NCBI GenBank assembly: GCA_021396245.1
Contig: WNYE01000039.1
Location: 62,001 to 126,000, forward strand
Reading direction: 5' to 3'
From: Sporothrix humicola
Taxonomy: Eukaryota > Ascomycota > Sordariomycetes > Ophiostomatales > Ophiostomataceae
Length of the DNA: 64,000 nucleotides
The position numbers and the translations under genes were made by a program. The stretch's first letter is position 1; each line of letters starts with the position of its first letter. Below, one piece after another: positions 1-11,854 of the stretch. The notes below the pieces were generated by a model. It was given only the letters and a program-made list of their open reading frames with translations. It did not search any database and was not told the origin of the DNA.

Positions 1-1
1 G

Positions 2-883
2 CGCAACCAGGCGATGGCGCCACTCCTAACACAGGCCGAGGGGGCCACCCCCAAAAAGTACGACCGTGTGCTGTGGATCAACGATGTGGCCTTTGACGTG
101 GAGGACGTCATGACGCTGCTGGACACGCGAGGTGGACACTATGCAGCAGCGTGCGCCATGGACTTCAAGGCGTACCCGCTGTACTATGACACCTTTGCGC
201 TGCGCGACGCCGACGGCGACAAGGCCGTTTCCCCCCACTGGCCGTGGTTCCGGTCCGGCGAGGCCCGCGCCGACGTCCGCGCCGGACGCCCTGTGCGTGT
301 CCAGTCCTGCTGGAACGGCATGGTGGTCTTTGACGCGCAGCCGTTTTACGACACCACGGCCAGCGCCACCACCGATACCAATGCACATAGTCACAAGGGT
401 GACGCTCACAAGCCTACACCCCTACTCTTCCGCGGCGTCGAAGACAGCCTGGCCGAGTTCCACCTCGAGGGCAGCGAGTGCTGCCTGATCCACGCCGACA
501 ACCCGCAGTCGCGCTTTGCCGACGTGCCGTCGTCCTACTCACGGTCGCGCCGAAGCGAGGGGACAGACTCAGACGCTGGCAAGAATATTGGCGTCTGGCT
601 CAACCCCAACGTCCGCGTCGCCTACAGTCTGCCTGTGTACAAACAGGTCCGCGGCGCCGTGTTCCCCGGCGGATTGGCGGCCGTGCGCGGCGCGTGGATG
701 AACCGGTGGGAGCGCGCGCGGAGCCACGTGCAGTTTGCCCTCGAAAGCCAGACGGTCCTGAACCGGCTGCGGCGGTGGCGGTCCGAAACGCCCGCGGGCG
801 CGCCGCCGCGCAACGAGCCCGGCGCGGTCTGCCTGATTAACGAAATGCAGATCATGTGGGAGAACGGGTGGAAGCACTTATAG
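2..883 (+). CDS. CAP59/CMT1-type alpha-1,3-mannosyltransferase (GT69), C-terminal part
   Basis: The frame is open at the window edge, so the N terminus (membrane anchor and start of the catalytic domain) lies upstream and the first ATG at 14 is probably internal. The visible 293 codons match the GT69 family of fungal alpha-1,3-mannosyltransferases, Golgi type II enzymes making capsule or cell-wall mannans. Supporting blocks are WINDVAF followed by an acidic DVEDVMTLL, a CAMDF segment with LYYDTFALRD, the SCWNGMVVFDA block, a conserved CCLIHAD stretch, and a C-terminal VWLNPNVRVAY followed by a terminal INEMQ/MWENGWKHL tail. The DxD-type metal site is not certain in this part. Its end faces the peroxisomal protein gene on the other strand, with 418 bp between the stops. 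The family call is firm; the substrate is inferred only from the family. Confidence 0.85.
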   Translation, partial: RNQAMAPLLTQAEGATPKKYDRVLWINDVAFDVEDVMTLLDTRGGHYAAACAMDFKAYPLYYDTFALRDADGDKAVSPHWPWFRSGEARADVRAGRPVRVQSCWNGMVVFDAQPFYDTTASATTDTNAHSHKGDAHKPTPLLFRGVEDSLAEFHLEGSECCLIHADNPQSRFADVPSSYSRSRRSEGTDSDAGKNIGVWLNPNVRVAYSLPVYKQVRGAVFPGGLAAVRGAWMNRWERARSHVQFALESQTVLNRLRRWRSETPAGAPPRNEPGAVCLINEMQIMWENGWKHL

Positions 884-1301
884 ACCACATAGCATACTGT
901 CACTGATCACGTTGTACGAAAGTGTGTTTTTAACCTTTTACTCTTTTTTTTATATCAAACTATGTATAATACCCAAGAATAAAGTTTTTGCTTTTCTCGG
1001 TTGGCGAGATTTTCAGAAGAGTTTTCAGCAAAAGCGAATAAAGAGAGACAACCACCGCCGCCCGTCTAATGCATAAGCATGATAGGTACACAAAAAAAGG
1101 AGACAAACAAAAAAGGAAATACCGTCTAAACGCCAGGTTGTAGCCCTCCCCCTGTATAAAAGATATAGACACAGGACAATGCAAGGGGAAGAGAGACACG
1201 CAGATACAGAGCGTATGCAAGTAATATACAGCAGGAAAGGAAAAGAAAGGTCATGTAGGGTCGAAATCTGAAATGGAGGCGATGTCGGGCATTGGCAGCA
1301 C
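884..1301. other. Convergent intergenic spacer with 3' UTRs
   Basis: This spacer separates two converging stop codons. An AATAAA at 978-983 on the plus strand is a plausible polyadenylation signal for the GT69 gene. No other gene is apparent. Confidence 0.5.
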
Positions 1302-2465
1302 TTATTTATTGTGCCACAGCAGTGTCCGTAGGCTGTCCCAGTGGTCGCTCTGTACGTAAATGTAGCTCATGCTGTTGCGCAGACTCGACTGGATCTCGGC
1401 ATCGTGGTACCGGAACAGGTGCATCACCATCGCCCAGCTGCCGGCCGCAAACGCCGGCCATGCGTAGTAGCTGATCTGCTGTGATAGCGGCGGCTGCGAC
1501 ACAATCGGCAGGCCGACGCCCGGCTTGACCGTGAGCTTGGCCAGGGCCAGGATCACACGCGCAAACACGTAGATGACAATCTGCATGTTGATGGAGCTGA
1601 TCTTACCAGACCGCTTGGACCGGCCGCCAAAGATGAGGTAGCCGCCGAGCAGGCCGCCAATGAAGCTGTCGTATGTGCCTAGAAACGGGAGTATGAGTCA
1701 GAAAACGTCGGGGGACCGTGTGTGTGGAATCCCGGGGGGTGTTTGGACTCACCCTCCTTGCCGTCGGCCAGGTACTTTAATACCATGCATGTCGTCTTGT
1801 ACACAATGGCGAAGCGGGCCAGGTTGCTGGCGTGTTGTTTTGTCGCGCGGAAAACGAGGCCGCACTTTTCACGGAATCTGTTTGAGGAGCAAAAGCAAGG
1901 CTGTGGTTAGCTGGGGTGTCTTGTTGTCGTATGCCGAGGGACGAGCAGCGCAAAGCGGGTCCGGACTGGTCGGGGTAGATGAGGAGAGAGGAGAGGATGA
2001 GGAGAAGGCAAAGGACGGCAAAGACGTACGTTCCGGACCGGAAGAGAAAGACCATTCTAAATTAAGAGAGAGAACCGTTAGCCAGAGACATTCCACCCAA
2101 ATATCAAACGGCCGCCATTCCGAGTATAGCGGCCCCGTTGCGCCCGACAGAGAGATGGGGAGAGCTCGTACACAAGCGCATGCGGGAAGCGCACTTTTGC
2201 GCCGTAGACGGCGCCATTGCGCGCGCCCTTGACAATGGCGAGGATATCGTGGTATTTCGGATCGAGTGCGATTTGCTCAGCGACGGCCTAGAGAACGGTG
2301 ACGAGGACGGTGATGTTAGCTATCTGATGTTTTGTGGAGGTGGGTCGTAGCCTCGGCCATTTTGGCTGGGCCATTTTGGTTGCTGGCGCGGAAATCTGGG
2401 GATTCCTCATTTCTGCTTACCTTTGCGGCGTCGACATAGGCCACGAGTTGCGATGGGACAGGCAT
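1302..2465 (-). CDS. Peroxisomal membrane protein 4 (PMP24/PXMP4), Tim17-family
   Basis: Five exons on the minus strand join in phase: 2465-2421, 2287-2172, 2056-2030, 1877-1753 and 1678-1302, giving 229 aa. The donors are GTAAGC, GTACGA, GTACGT and GTGAGT, and all acceptors are TAG or CAG. The spliced protein follows vertebrate PXMP4 along its length: a KGARNGAVYGAKVRFPHALV block, an FLFRSG turn, an SNLARFAIVYK segment, an FIGGLLGGYLIFGG glycine-rich membrane segment, and a C terminus with FRYH and SMSYIYVQSDHW. PXMP4 belongs to the Tim17/Tim22/Tim23/PMP24 superfamily of four-helix membrane proteins and sits in the peroxisomal membrane; its biochemical role is not settled. Exon 3 is only 27 nt. 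The start MPVPSQL is the only ATG that keeps the first exon in phase. Confidence 0.9.
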
Positions 2466-5400
2466 TGTGAGAGATGTGAAAAGAGGAGAGAAGGGAGGCG
2501 TAGGAGGAGTCGAAGGAGATGTCGGCCGTAATTGCGCTGCGATCAAAGAACCACGATGCGCGATCACAAGCTCGGCAATCAAGATGCGAAACTGTGCGAC
2601 AGTGAAGAGGCGAGTCGTAGGAGAAGAGTATCGATGCGTGCCGTCGAACAAAAGAAATACTGTTTTGTTAGGATGTTGATTCGTCGTCCATTTGTCGTAG
2701 GAGAGTCGACAAGAAGGGTTCTGGAGTTTTGCGAGAAGCAGGAACAAAAGGGAGCGACTGAGAACGGGCCAGAAAAAAAAGATCCTCCAAGAAAGAAAGA
2801 AGCGATGACGGCAAGTACTCGGCTGCATTGAAGCTCGGCTTGTGACTTTTCCCCCTACCTGCTTTTGGCCCTTTTTTTGCGTACTCCAGCAGCCTCTCTC
2901 CAACCACTAGGCCCAGAACAGGTTGGCAGACCGCATGCCAGAGTGGGTAATCCGCTGGGAAGGAAGGAGAAAAGTGGGGATTCTCCAGCACAGCGTGCTC
3001 ATGCTGCCGTTCCTCGTGCGCGCTTGAAAGGCAATAGCGGAGAATTGCAGTGTGTCCCAGTGCTTTCCTGCCAAATTTGGAGCGCTCTTTCCCCGCGTTA
3101 GCGCTCTCGTTCTCTCTCTCAGGGACGAATTAGGTGCGTAATTCGCCCCCCGCGATTCGTTACCCCCGGCATGTGAAAGCGCAGAGTGGGCGGTTTTTTG
3201 CGTCAACTCGAGGCAAGAACGACTCACTTGCAAGCAAGCGAAAGCCGCTCAGTTGGCAGTCGCAAGTCAACCAGTCATGCACCGTTTAATGAGTTTTAGT
3301 GGAGTATTACAATCAGTCGTCAATAACAGAAAATGAGTGTGAGCATCATCAAGACATTCGAAGACAAGAGATAAAGCAGTTGCACTCTGTCTTGTAAGCA
3401 GCCACAACTGCCAAGTATTACTCGTTTTTGTTAAGAGAAATGCATTTACTGACAAAGAGCATTCTGGACGACCTAAATACTGGCACTGGAATGCGACAGC
3501 GCAAAGGGGCACCTCTTTCTTTTTGTAAGTTTTGCTTCTAGAAGCGATCACATGTAATTATTGAAGCACATCTGGTCGCGCTTGCCTGCCAAGCAACGTT
3601 TGTCCTATCAACTTGGCTGATCTGCCCCTCGACTAAGAAAACGTGACGGGCAGGTGCGATAGGTAGAACGTCATTTGGTCCTTCTTCTGCAAGCACGTTG
3701 CGCTACTGTCAAAAGGGAAGTTGCGACCCTTGCGCTTGCTCTCGACGATCGCATCTATCATTGTTGTGTAAACTGTCGTAAAAAGGGGCTTTCATGTGAA
3801 TGAACTACGCAGTATTTGGAGATACCCCAAAACCAACCTCTTTAGCCCCACGATTACGATATATCTCACCATGACAATACCCTTATCCAGACCAGCGAGA
3901 ACCAGAATGCTTCTCCAACGGCTGTCGGCATAAGCTGCAGCATCAGCATCTCCATCTCACGATTCGAAGAACCGGTCAGCAAAATAAGAAGGCCGGCATG
4001 ACACGGCCCGTCCTCTCACGTCCCCTTTCAAAAACGCGCGCGGCACCTGGATTGGGCTGCAAAGAGCCGACGGATCGTGCTGATCGGGTTTCTCTTCCAT
4101 TCGCAAGATGCAGCCGGCATAAGCGTCTGTTGCATTTAGGGATCCAGGGCCAGGTTCGTTGGCTCATTGGGACACAAGTTCCTGCGGCATAACAGGGCTG
4201 CGCAGCCTTCTTTTCTACCTTTTCCTGTGTACGAACAATCCCAAACGCTTGACCGAAACGCCCGCAGGTGGCAAAGCAAATTGAATCATATCAAGATGGT
4301 GTACGTCCTACTCCGTGAGTACGACGAATACGTGTATATGATGGTCCCGCTCAATCAACGACGCACAAAGTATGTCCAAGGCTGAATTGGGAAGGCCACA
4401 AGATGAAAAGATGGTCACCTGGTGTTGCTGCGCAATACTAACAAGATGATATGCCAAAGGCGGCAAATGGCAAATGGCAAAAGCACCAAAAGGTCAGAAC
4501 CAATACACCCACATACAGCCAATCCATATCCCTTCAAGTTGGCGCTATCTTGACAGACACATGGTTGGCCCATTGGCACGGCGTCTGGCGTCTTGGCTCC
4601 GTTCGGGTGCCCGGGAGCACCACTGGCTCTTCCCGTGGTCCATCGAATTGGCGGGAAAATAAGGCTCAGACCAGCTGTGTGACCAGACCCCATGCGCTGC
4701 CACCACATTCTTCCCGCCTCGAATCAACAGACGAACAGATGCATTTTTTGTACATTCTTGCAGTCTTGCTTTCGTGCAATTGTGCATCTGGGACGCCTGT
4801 ACCCGAGCCGATGAGACAGAGTCAAGCTTCAGCTTGCTCAGACCCGAACACGCTAGCTCAGCTGCACGACAGCGGAAAGTGAGTGCATAAGTGGGCATTC
4901 TGCTAAACTGAGCATCTACGGATTGCATTCCGCATGCCAGGCTTCACACATTTCCTCTCTTTTTGAGAAAAGGCAAAAGCAATTGGAGAAATGGTCTAGA
5001 CTCATTTTAGGGCTGTCCTGGCTGCCCTTTCTGGCTGCCTGCGACATTGTGGCGTCCGTCAACCCGCACCCTCCCTCATGCCCTCGTGTCCACACGGCCT
5101 CAGGGCCTCAAGGCGTCAAGGCCACCCTCTTTCTCGTTTACTGTTTTCTTTCTTGGAAGCCAAGCAGGAAAGGTAACGTCTGCGACCACCACGCCAAGTG
5201 TCCCTCAAGCCCCTCAAAAGGCTGGCAGCCTCTTGTATCTCGTCTGGACTGACCGCTCCGGTTCTGTCACCTTATTTTATCACCTTATTTGTGCAGTTTC
5301 TGCAGCCTGGTGAGGAGGCTTTGCGCACTGATGAAGGGACACGGCATGCTGTCGATTCAGCTGCCCTATCACCATTGTATTTTTGCAAAGAAAAGTCGTG

Positions 5401-6262
5401 GGGTGTCCCCCAAACTTCCCAGCCCTCCCAAACTTCTCAATACCATGTCCCCACACACCCCATTTCCCTTTCTTCCGCCCTCTCTTCGACCCTTGTTTGC
5501 ATGCTCTTGCAGGCTATTGCAGGGGCAGTTGCCAGCTCTTATTGCCTGTCACAAACGCGGATGTGCGCGGGAAACCAAGCTCTCTGAGGCCAACGGCAGG
5601 GCGGTCATCAACCAATATTGCCGTCTGGGAAGAACACCTTGGAGATTGCTGAGGCTGAGAGCCTCTGGACAGAGAGACATCCCCAAAAGGAGAGGACCAA
5701 TCTCCTGGGTCGACTCGTCCTTTTCCCTTTTATTTACAATGAGATCGTCCCAACTCTCTTCTTCTTTCTCCATAATTTTCACTTCATCCTCCCGTCGCTC
5801 CCCTCCCCCTAGTGCCCGCTTTCGAAGAAACACATCACGACTCTCATATTTCCTTGCGCTGCATTCTCCAGCATCTTGAAAACGCATTGCGAGCGCTCTT
5901 TTTTTTCGCCTCCTATTAGCTGCCTGCTTTTTCCACCTCCTCAGCCTTCTTCCTATCCTCCTCTCGACCTTGTCTTGCAGCTGTGACCCTGTGCATGCTG
6001 AATCTGTTCCACCACGCCCACAACGCGCCACTTTCACCACGCTTCTCCACAGATAAGAAGCAACAGTAATTTATTTCGACACACGATTCCCTCGTTCCTG
6101 TTTGTATTCGAAGTACGACGTACTTGTCGCACGTCTGCGTAAATTGTGCGAGTAACCTTACAGCCTCGAAACTCTCTTTGAACGACACCAAATCCCCGAC
6201 TTTTTATTTACATCAAAACCTTGGTGTTGCAGAACAATGGCATCTGTGGCCCAGCCTCCGCC
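2466..6262. other. 3.8 kb gene-free region
   Basis: No conserved reading frame or RNA gene is recognised on either strand. The first part is the promoter side of the PXMP4-like gene. A perfect 12-bp palindrome, GCTTCTAGAAGC, lies at 3534-3545 and contains a minimal TTCnnGAA heat-shock unit. From about 4,900 to 6,220 the plus strand becomes pyrimidine-rich, typical of the promoter and leader of the gene starting at 6263. Confidence 0.5.
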
Positions 6263-9200
6263 ATGAGACTCGACCCCCTGCAACCGCCGACTTCGTGGCC
6301 GGTGCTTCTGACTGCGGTCCTCGGCCTATTCGTGAACCGTGCGGTCGCCGGCATGAACTTTACCGGCAAGGCTCTCACAGACATCTTTTGGCAGCTGGAA
6401 TACGCCAACACGCCAACAAACAGCAACCCTTTGCTGGGCGGCCAGAATTTCACAACATGCTGTATCCGAGCCATCAGTGAAGCCATCGAGATCGGTCCCG
6501 ACGGCCAGCTCCGGTTCACCAGCCATTATGAAAACTGGATCTTGTTTGACGAGGGACTGGACCAGCCTCTGGAACTGCTCGTCAATTATTCGTTGCGCGG
6601 CCAGTTCCCTTGCACAGCGACTTACAATGGCGACGCACGTGGCGCCCCGGTCGTCCAAGTCAATTACACCTGGCTGGCCGAGACCTGCCCAGGCTGGCAG
6701 ATCAGCAGTAAGGACAACCTAAATGCTTGGCTGCAGCCACTCTCGGGCTTCTTGATCCCGGCCGTCATCTTTTGTTTGTCCGTCCCACGGCGCCGCAAGC
6801 TCGAGGTGCCGCGTTTTCTCTTTTCGTCTGACCAGGGTGGCGTCAAGAGTTATTTGCTTGCCCCGTTCGGCGCCACTCTCGCCTTGATCATGGTCTCGGC
6901 CGATACGCTGGTCTGGCTGTGTATCTGTTTCGGCTTTGCTGGGCCCATGATTTTGAGTGGCTTGTACGAAGCCATGCTCGACAATTCCGTCCTCGAATAC
7001 CTGCGGCTCAAAATTGACGAGAGTCGCCTGACCCTCGACATGCGCTGCCGCTGCCTCATGGTCATCCTCATCGGCAACCTAGACCTTGTCTGGAACACCG
7101 AAGACCCAGACGGCAACGGTGGCTATGTCGATGGCGGGACCCATGGTGGAAGCTATATAAGTGGGACGGACGGTGATGACGACGAGAACGACCACTTGAA
7201 CTACGGTGCGGGTGGTGGAGGCCCTGTCGGTGGCTTTGATGAGCGCCATGCGCGCGACAACTCGGCCGAGTTCCCGCTCATGCCAATGAACGGAAACGGT
7301 GCCTACCAGTCCGTTCCGGGAGGTGAGCAGCCGTCACCCGGAGCACCCCATGGACGATATGACGCCGGTGTGCCCGCCCCGTACGCACCGTACTCGTCTT
7401 CTTACCTAAACCAGCAGTCGTACGCCCCTATCCCCGGCGCCAATGGCTCGCCTTCTCCGTCTGGTGCATCGTTATCTCCTGGCTCTCCAGCACCTGTATT
7501 CCCTGTCCCATCCAGTGCACCCGTCATGGCGACATCCCAGGTGCCACCTCAAGCTCAACAATTCAGCTCCATAGAAGGCGCCGCCTTCGGTGGTCCTCTT
7601 CCTCCCGCAGAACATATCACATGGAACCAGCCAAACGACAGCTTTGTCCAAGGCCATGTCGATGCCAGTGGAGTCCCATTGCAAAATCTACCAATGGGTG
7701 GAGCGCAGGTGATAGTACCACCGCCACCACCACCAATCCAGCCTGCCGGTGAGCAAGAGGATGTGCCTGCACCAGTTGATAACGGCCATCGCGACTCTGT
7801 CATTCCCGGCCTTTACATCTCGCCAGCATCAGCCGGGCCAGATCCCGTACCAATGTCGGATGCATTCAACAGCCAACAGCAATATCAAGACCAATTCCAG
7901 CAATACCAACAGTTCCAGCAGCAGCAGCAGCAGCAGCAACCATACATGGGTGCCGTGCCAGGCTTTCCACCAGGCCATGCTGGACCAAGTCAACCAGTCG
8001 GGTACGGAGCTGGTGCGGCCTCTCTTGGTGCCCCATCAACTCCAGTCCAGAATCTATCTGCACCTGCCCACGGCAACATGGGCACACCCTTTGCAGGTTC
8101 TGGTTTTGTTGCTGCCGGTGTCATTGCGGCAGGCATTGGTGTCGGTGTCAGTCACGATGCCAACCGCCGACTTCTCGTGAACCACCAAAACGGCGGACCT
8201 CTCGCTTCCCCATGGCAGCATATGGAGGAGTTCCTGTACGCTCTTCGCCTATACAATGACGAGTTTCCCATGCGGCAGCACTCACCGAGACAATACGCAA
8301 AACACGACAACTGCCCTGACGGCATCAACTGCCACAACGATATGCACAACGAACCGCCCATCCCGCGCACGCCCGAGACGGAAAAGCTAATTCACCAGGT
8401 CAAGACACGCCTCAAGACCATGTTGCACTGTCAATACTCTTTCGGGTCGGTCATCGGTGCTCCTGTGGTCTTCTTCCTAGGTGGCTTCATCTTTGCTCTG
8501 CTCCAGAGTCTGGACGTCCTTGGTGACGAAGACATTGCCGAGGGTCTGGCCTTTGGCCAATGGTACATGACGATCCCGCACATTGCCATTATCTCGGGTC
8601 TTCTGCTGGCCGGCAACAATCCCAACATTCTGGAGGGCGTCCTGGCTGTCGAGCGCAAGTACCGCCAGGACAACATCAAGTTCCTCGGTCTGACATACGG
8701 GCTTGCCTACCCATCTTGCTACAAGGTCGCATCTCTGTGGGACCGTGGCCACAACAAGAAGCAGTGGCTCAACACCCTCATTTCCACGTACCTCGTTCGC
8801 ACGAATGCCGTGTACAACGGCAACGAAGACTACGACAAGGACATTGTCGACCTCAAGAAAAAGACGACAATCTCACTATCCGACTGGTTGTTCCTTCTAT
8901 CCCTCACCATGCTCTTGCTTGGCCTCCCCTACATCCTTGCTTTCCTCACAGCCTACTTTACTCCCGAGATCGGCCTTTCATGCCGCTCCCTCACCTTTAC
9001 CATCTACATTCTTGTCCAGATTTGCCGTAAGTCCCTCCCATGCTGTACTCTATATTTCTTGTTTTTGCTAACTCTCCTAGAAATCATTCTTTGGCTCTGG
9101 GCTTACGCTGGCCCGCTGGCCGTCTTCAACGTCGAGAAGCCTGGCTTCTTCCGCATCGGCGGCTGGCTCGACAAGCGCGGCTTCTACGAGCCGTACTCGG

Positions 9201-10343
9201 TCCGCTGGCTCGTCGACCGCGGCCAGGTCGTGCCCCGCAACCCGTTCAAGCTGTTGCGACTTGTCTGGAACAACCCAGGCCGGCTCGTCAACTGGCGCTT
9301 CCTCTGGAACGTCGTGTACTACCCCAGCCAGTATCTCCTAGGAATCATTGGCATCACGGCGGCCATTGGCGGTACCGCCATGCAGCTCATGGGCGTCTAC
9401 TCGGCCGACATTTGCTACGTCACGACACCCTACTGGTTCTCGCCGCTCGAGGACCGGCCGCCGCCCATCATCTCCGTCAACTCGGCCGTCATGATCCGCG
9501 AGTCGGAGCGTAAGTCCCCTGTTGTTGCTCGTCCTCTTATCGACCATCCTCCTAATTATGCTAGTCATGTGGAAACCGTGCGCCATCACGGCTATTGTTT
9601 TCATGAGCGTCGTCAGCTTCGTCGGATGGTGGTACCAGCGCCGGATGCGCGACCTCTTCCAGGATCGTAAGTCAAAGTCAACCACCGTTTCTTTTCACCG
9701 TTCCCCACGCCCCCTAACACAATCAGAGGTCCGCATGATCGACCAAAACGAACGCCGCGACACGCGCGCTTCACGTCCCGACCGTGGCCGCGTCCGGCCC
9801 CGCGCTACCTCGGGCGCTCCCCTGACCGTCCGCACCCTGACACCATCGATCCCGTCTGCCATGCCGGCCAGTGGACCCCGGGCTATGTCGACCGGCTCGG
9901 CCGTCACGACCGGCTACGGCGGCTACGGCAGCTACAGCGGACAGGGCGGCGGCTATAATCGTCCATATGGATCTCTCGGCGGCCGTAACAGCATGGCCAC
10001 CATGTATGGTGCTCTTTCAGCCCCTGGTCCAGGCTCGGTCGGCGGAGTGTCGTCTTCACTGTCTGCGCAAGGCGGAGTCGCAGGACCTGGCTCGGTCGCA
10101 ACAGACGGACGAACACCGTCCCCATTGGGTCCAGGAGGCATTGGAAACGTGCCAGGTGGTGGCGGCAATGGCCAGGTAACATATATTCCACCCGCTGGTG
10201 GCTCCATATCTGGTCCCTCTGGTGCCGCGCCGCCAAATACTGGCCTTGACGCCGGGACAGCTGGGCCATCGCGGCGGACTCCATATCGAAGGACACCCTC
10301 GCCAAACGAGCCTCTCGCCGAAGCAGACGAGCCTCCATTTTAG
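6263..10343 (+). CDS. Large polytopic integral membrane protein, function unknown
   Basis: Four exons, 6263-9026, 9081-9509, 9565-9666 and 9727-10343, join in phase to give 1303 aa; the introns are 54, 55 and 60 nt. I chose the ATG at 6263 rather than the in-frame 6221 because it opens directly with a signal peptide (MRLDPLQPPTSW followed by a hydrophobic core ending near AVAG). A luminal segment of about 130 residues with several NxS/T sites follows. Hydrophobic segments lie near residues 160-178 and 205-245. Residues 260-650 are a Pro/Gly/Gln-rich linker, including a CAG-encoded glutamine run at 7916-7939. A second membrane block has segments near 740, 775, 880, 915-930, 1015 and 1070, then a disordered Gly/Ser/Pro tail. 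I recognise no enzyme motif. Similar large membrane proteins occur in other Sordariomycetes, but no function is assigned here. Confidence 0.85.
7916..7939 (+). repeat. CAG trinucleotide run (polyglutamine-coding)
   Basis: Seven CAG codons and one CAA encode glutamines inside the disordered linker of the large membrane protein. Pure CAG runs are length-variable in many fungi. Confidence 0.9.
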
Positions 10344-10882
10344 CGCATTTTCTCTTTTTGTTTCCTGTACTATACCATTTATCTACTATATACCATTTAT
10401 GCATAAATATTTCGATTGGAAATTTGACAAAAGCATACCGAAATTGGAAGACCGAATGTCGAGTGACGTTTTCAATCAATGTTTACTCCGTATCGTTGAA
10501 GATGTTAGTGGGTCGAGTTACATAATCGAATAGTGGAGCTTCTATCCTTTCGCGGTTAGCGTTGTCGGGAAGACCACCTGGGCAGAGTGGACCCAGCGAC
10601 GGCTGTCCAGCGAAAGACAGGCCATTGAAATTTTCGCTTTTTGCCGTCTAAGTTTTTTTCAGAGCCTACTGCCCTTTTTTACTTCTCTTTTGCTAGCCAT
10701 CTTCATCCAACCACGCGATCTTGTCAATTTCACCACCAACATCTTTTATCGACCTCTCTTTCGTCTTCTTCTTTTCAATCTCCTTCGATATACCCGTTGC
10801 ATCTTTCTAGTTTGCAACATCTTCTCAACATCCCCATCCCCCTTCACCTCTTTTTCTCTTCTCCCCCAAACAAAACATCACA
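10344..10882. other. Intergenic: 3' end of membrane-protein gene and leader of RRM gene
   Basis: The first part is AT-rich, as expected for a 3' UTR. From about 10,660 the plus strand is CT-rich and runs into the leader of the RRM gene. No separate gene is visible. Confidence 0.5.
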
Positions 10883-11854
10883 ATGTAAGTCTGTCCTGCT
10901 GCTGTCTTTCTGACTTTTCGGCTTCCTTGTCGCCCTTATCTTTGCCAATTCGGTGTTGCGGTCGATCATTGATACTAAACGTTGTCTCTCCCCTCCTCTA
11001 GGCAGTCTGTTCGTCGCGCTGTTCTGCGGTCCGCCGCCTCCGCCTCGGCCCAGGTCGCCCGCACCTCCTCGACCTCCACCGCTCCCCTGTTCCGCTCCGT
11101 CGCCGCCAAGGCCGTGCGCATGCCCGTGAACAACCTGGCCATTGCCGCCCGCTACTTCTCGCAGACCGCCCGCGTCGCCAACGAGGAGGAGAAGCCCGCT
11201 GCCGTCGCTGAGGGTGCCGCTGCGGGTGGCTCCGGCTCCGGCTCCTTCACCCCCGACCCCACCCCCCACGGTGTCTTTGTCCGCAACATCGTCTTCGACG
11301 CCAGCGAGGCCAACCTGCGCGAGGCCTTTGAGCACTACGGCCCCGTCGTCCAGGCCGCCATCGCCCGCGACGCCCGCGGCATCAGCAGAGGCTTTGGCTT
11401 CGTCTTCTTCGAGACCCAGGAGGCCCAGGCCAAGGCCCTGGAGGAGGCCAACGGCTCCTTCTGGCACGGCCGCCGCATTGTCGTCATGCCGCGCACGCCC
11501 CGCGCGCCCCGTACTCCCACCACCCAGCGCGCCCCCGTCGACATCGAGCGCGACGCCACCAACAGCCTGTACATTGGCAACCTGCCCTACGAGACCACCG
11601 ACGCCGACCTCAACGTCGTCTTCGGCAACGTCGAGGGCCTCCAGGCCGTCCGCGTCGCCGTCGACCGCGCCACCGGCTGGCCCCGCGGCTTCGCCCACGC
11701 CGACTTTGCTACCACCGAGCAGGCCAAGGCCGGCTTCGAGTTCCTGCAGAACAAGGAGATCGGCGGCCGCGTTCTGCGCGTCGACTTTGCCCAGCCCAGC
11801 AGACGCCAAAGAGAAGTTGGCCAGCCCAAGGCTGATGGTGAGGCCGAGAACTAA
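10883..11854 (+). CDS. Mitochondrial two-RRM RNA-binding protein
   Basis: The start codon is split: A and T at 10883-10884 end exon 1, the intron runs 10885-11001 (GTAAGT donor, CTCTAG acceptor), and exon 2 (11002-11854) begins with the G. The product is 284 aa. Residues 1 to about 65 are rich in Arg, Ser and Ala with few acids (starting MQSVRRAVLRSAAS), a typical mitochondrial presequence. RRM1 (about 90-168) has RNP2 VFVRNI and RNP1 GISRGFGFVFF. RRM2 (about 190-270) has RNP2 LYIGNL and a looser RNP1, GWPRGFAHADF. Family members act in organellar RNA maturation or translation; the target is unknown. Codon choice is almost entirely C/G-ending, suggesting strong expression. An in-frame ATG at 10982 lies inside the intron and would add unrelated residues, so I rejected it as the start. 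Confidence 0.88.
10885..11001 (+). other. Intron splitting the ATG start codon
   Basis: The GTAAGT donor overlaps the G of an ATG whose unspliced reading would be ATG TAA. Splicing to the TAG acceptor supplies the G of the true start codon, so translation of the main frame from this start depends on splicing. Confidence 0.85.

Noticed and set aside
4296..4385. 29-codon ATG frame (MVYVLLREYDEYVYMMV...)
   Set aside because: It looks orderly but is very short, without splice partners or a recognisable family; chance is likely.
10844..11809. 321-codon minus-strand open frame over the RRM gene
   Set aside because: Antisense to a gene with extreme third-position GC; its Gly/Val/Asp-rich sequence mirrors that codon bias.
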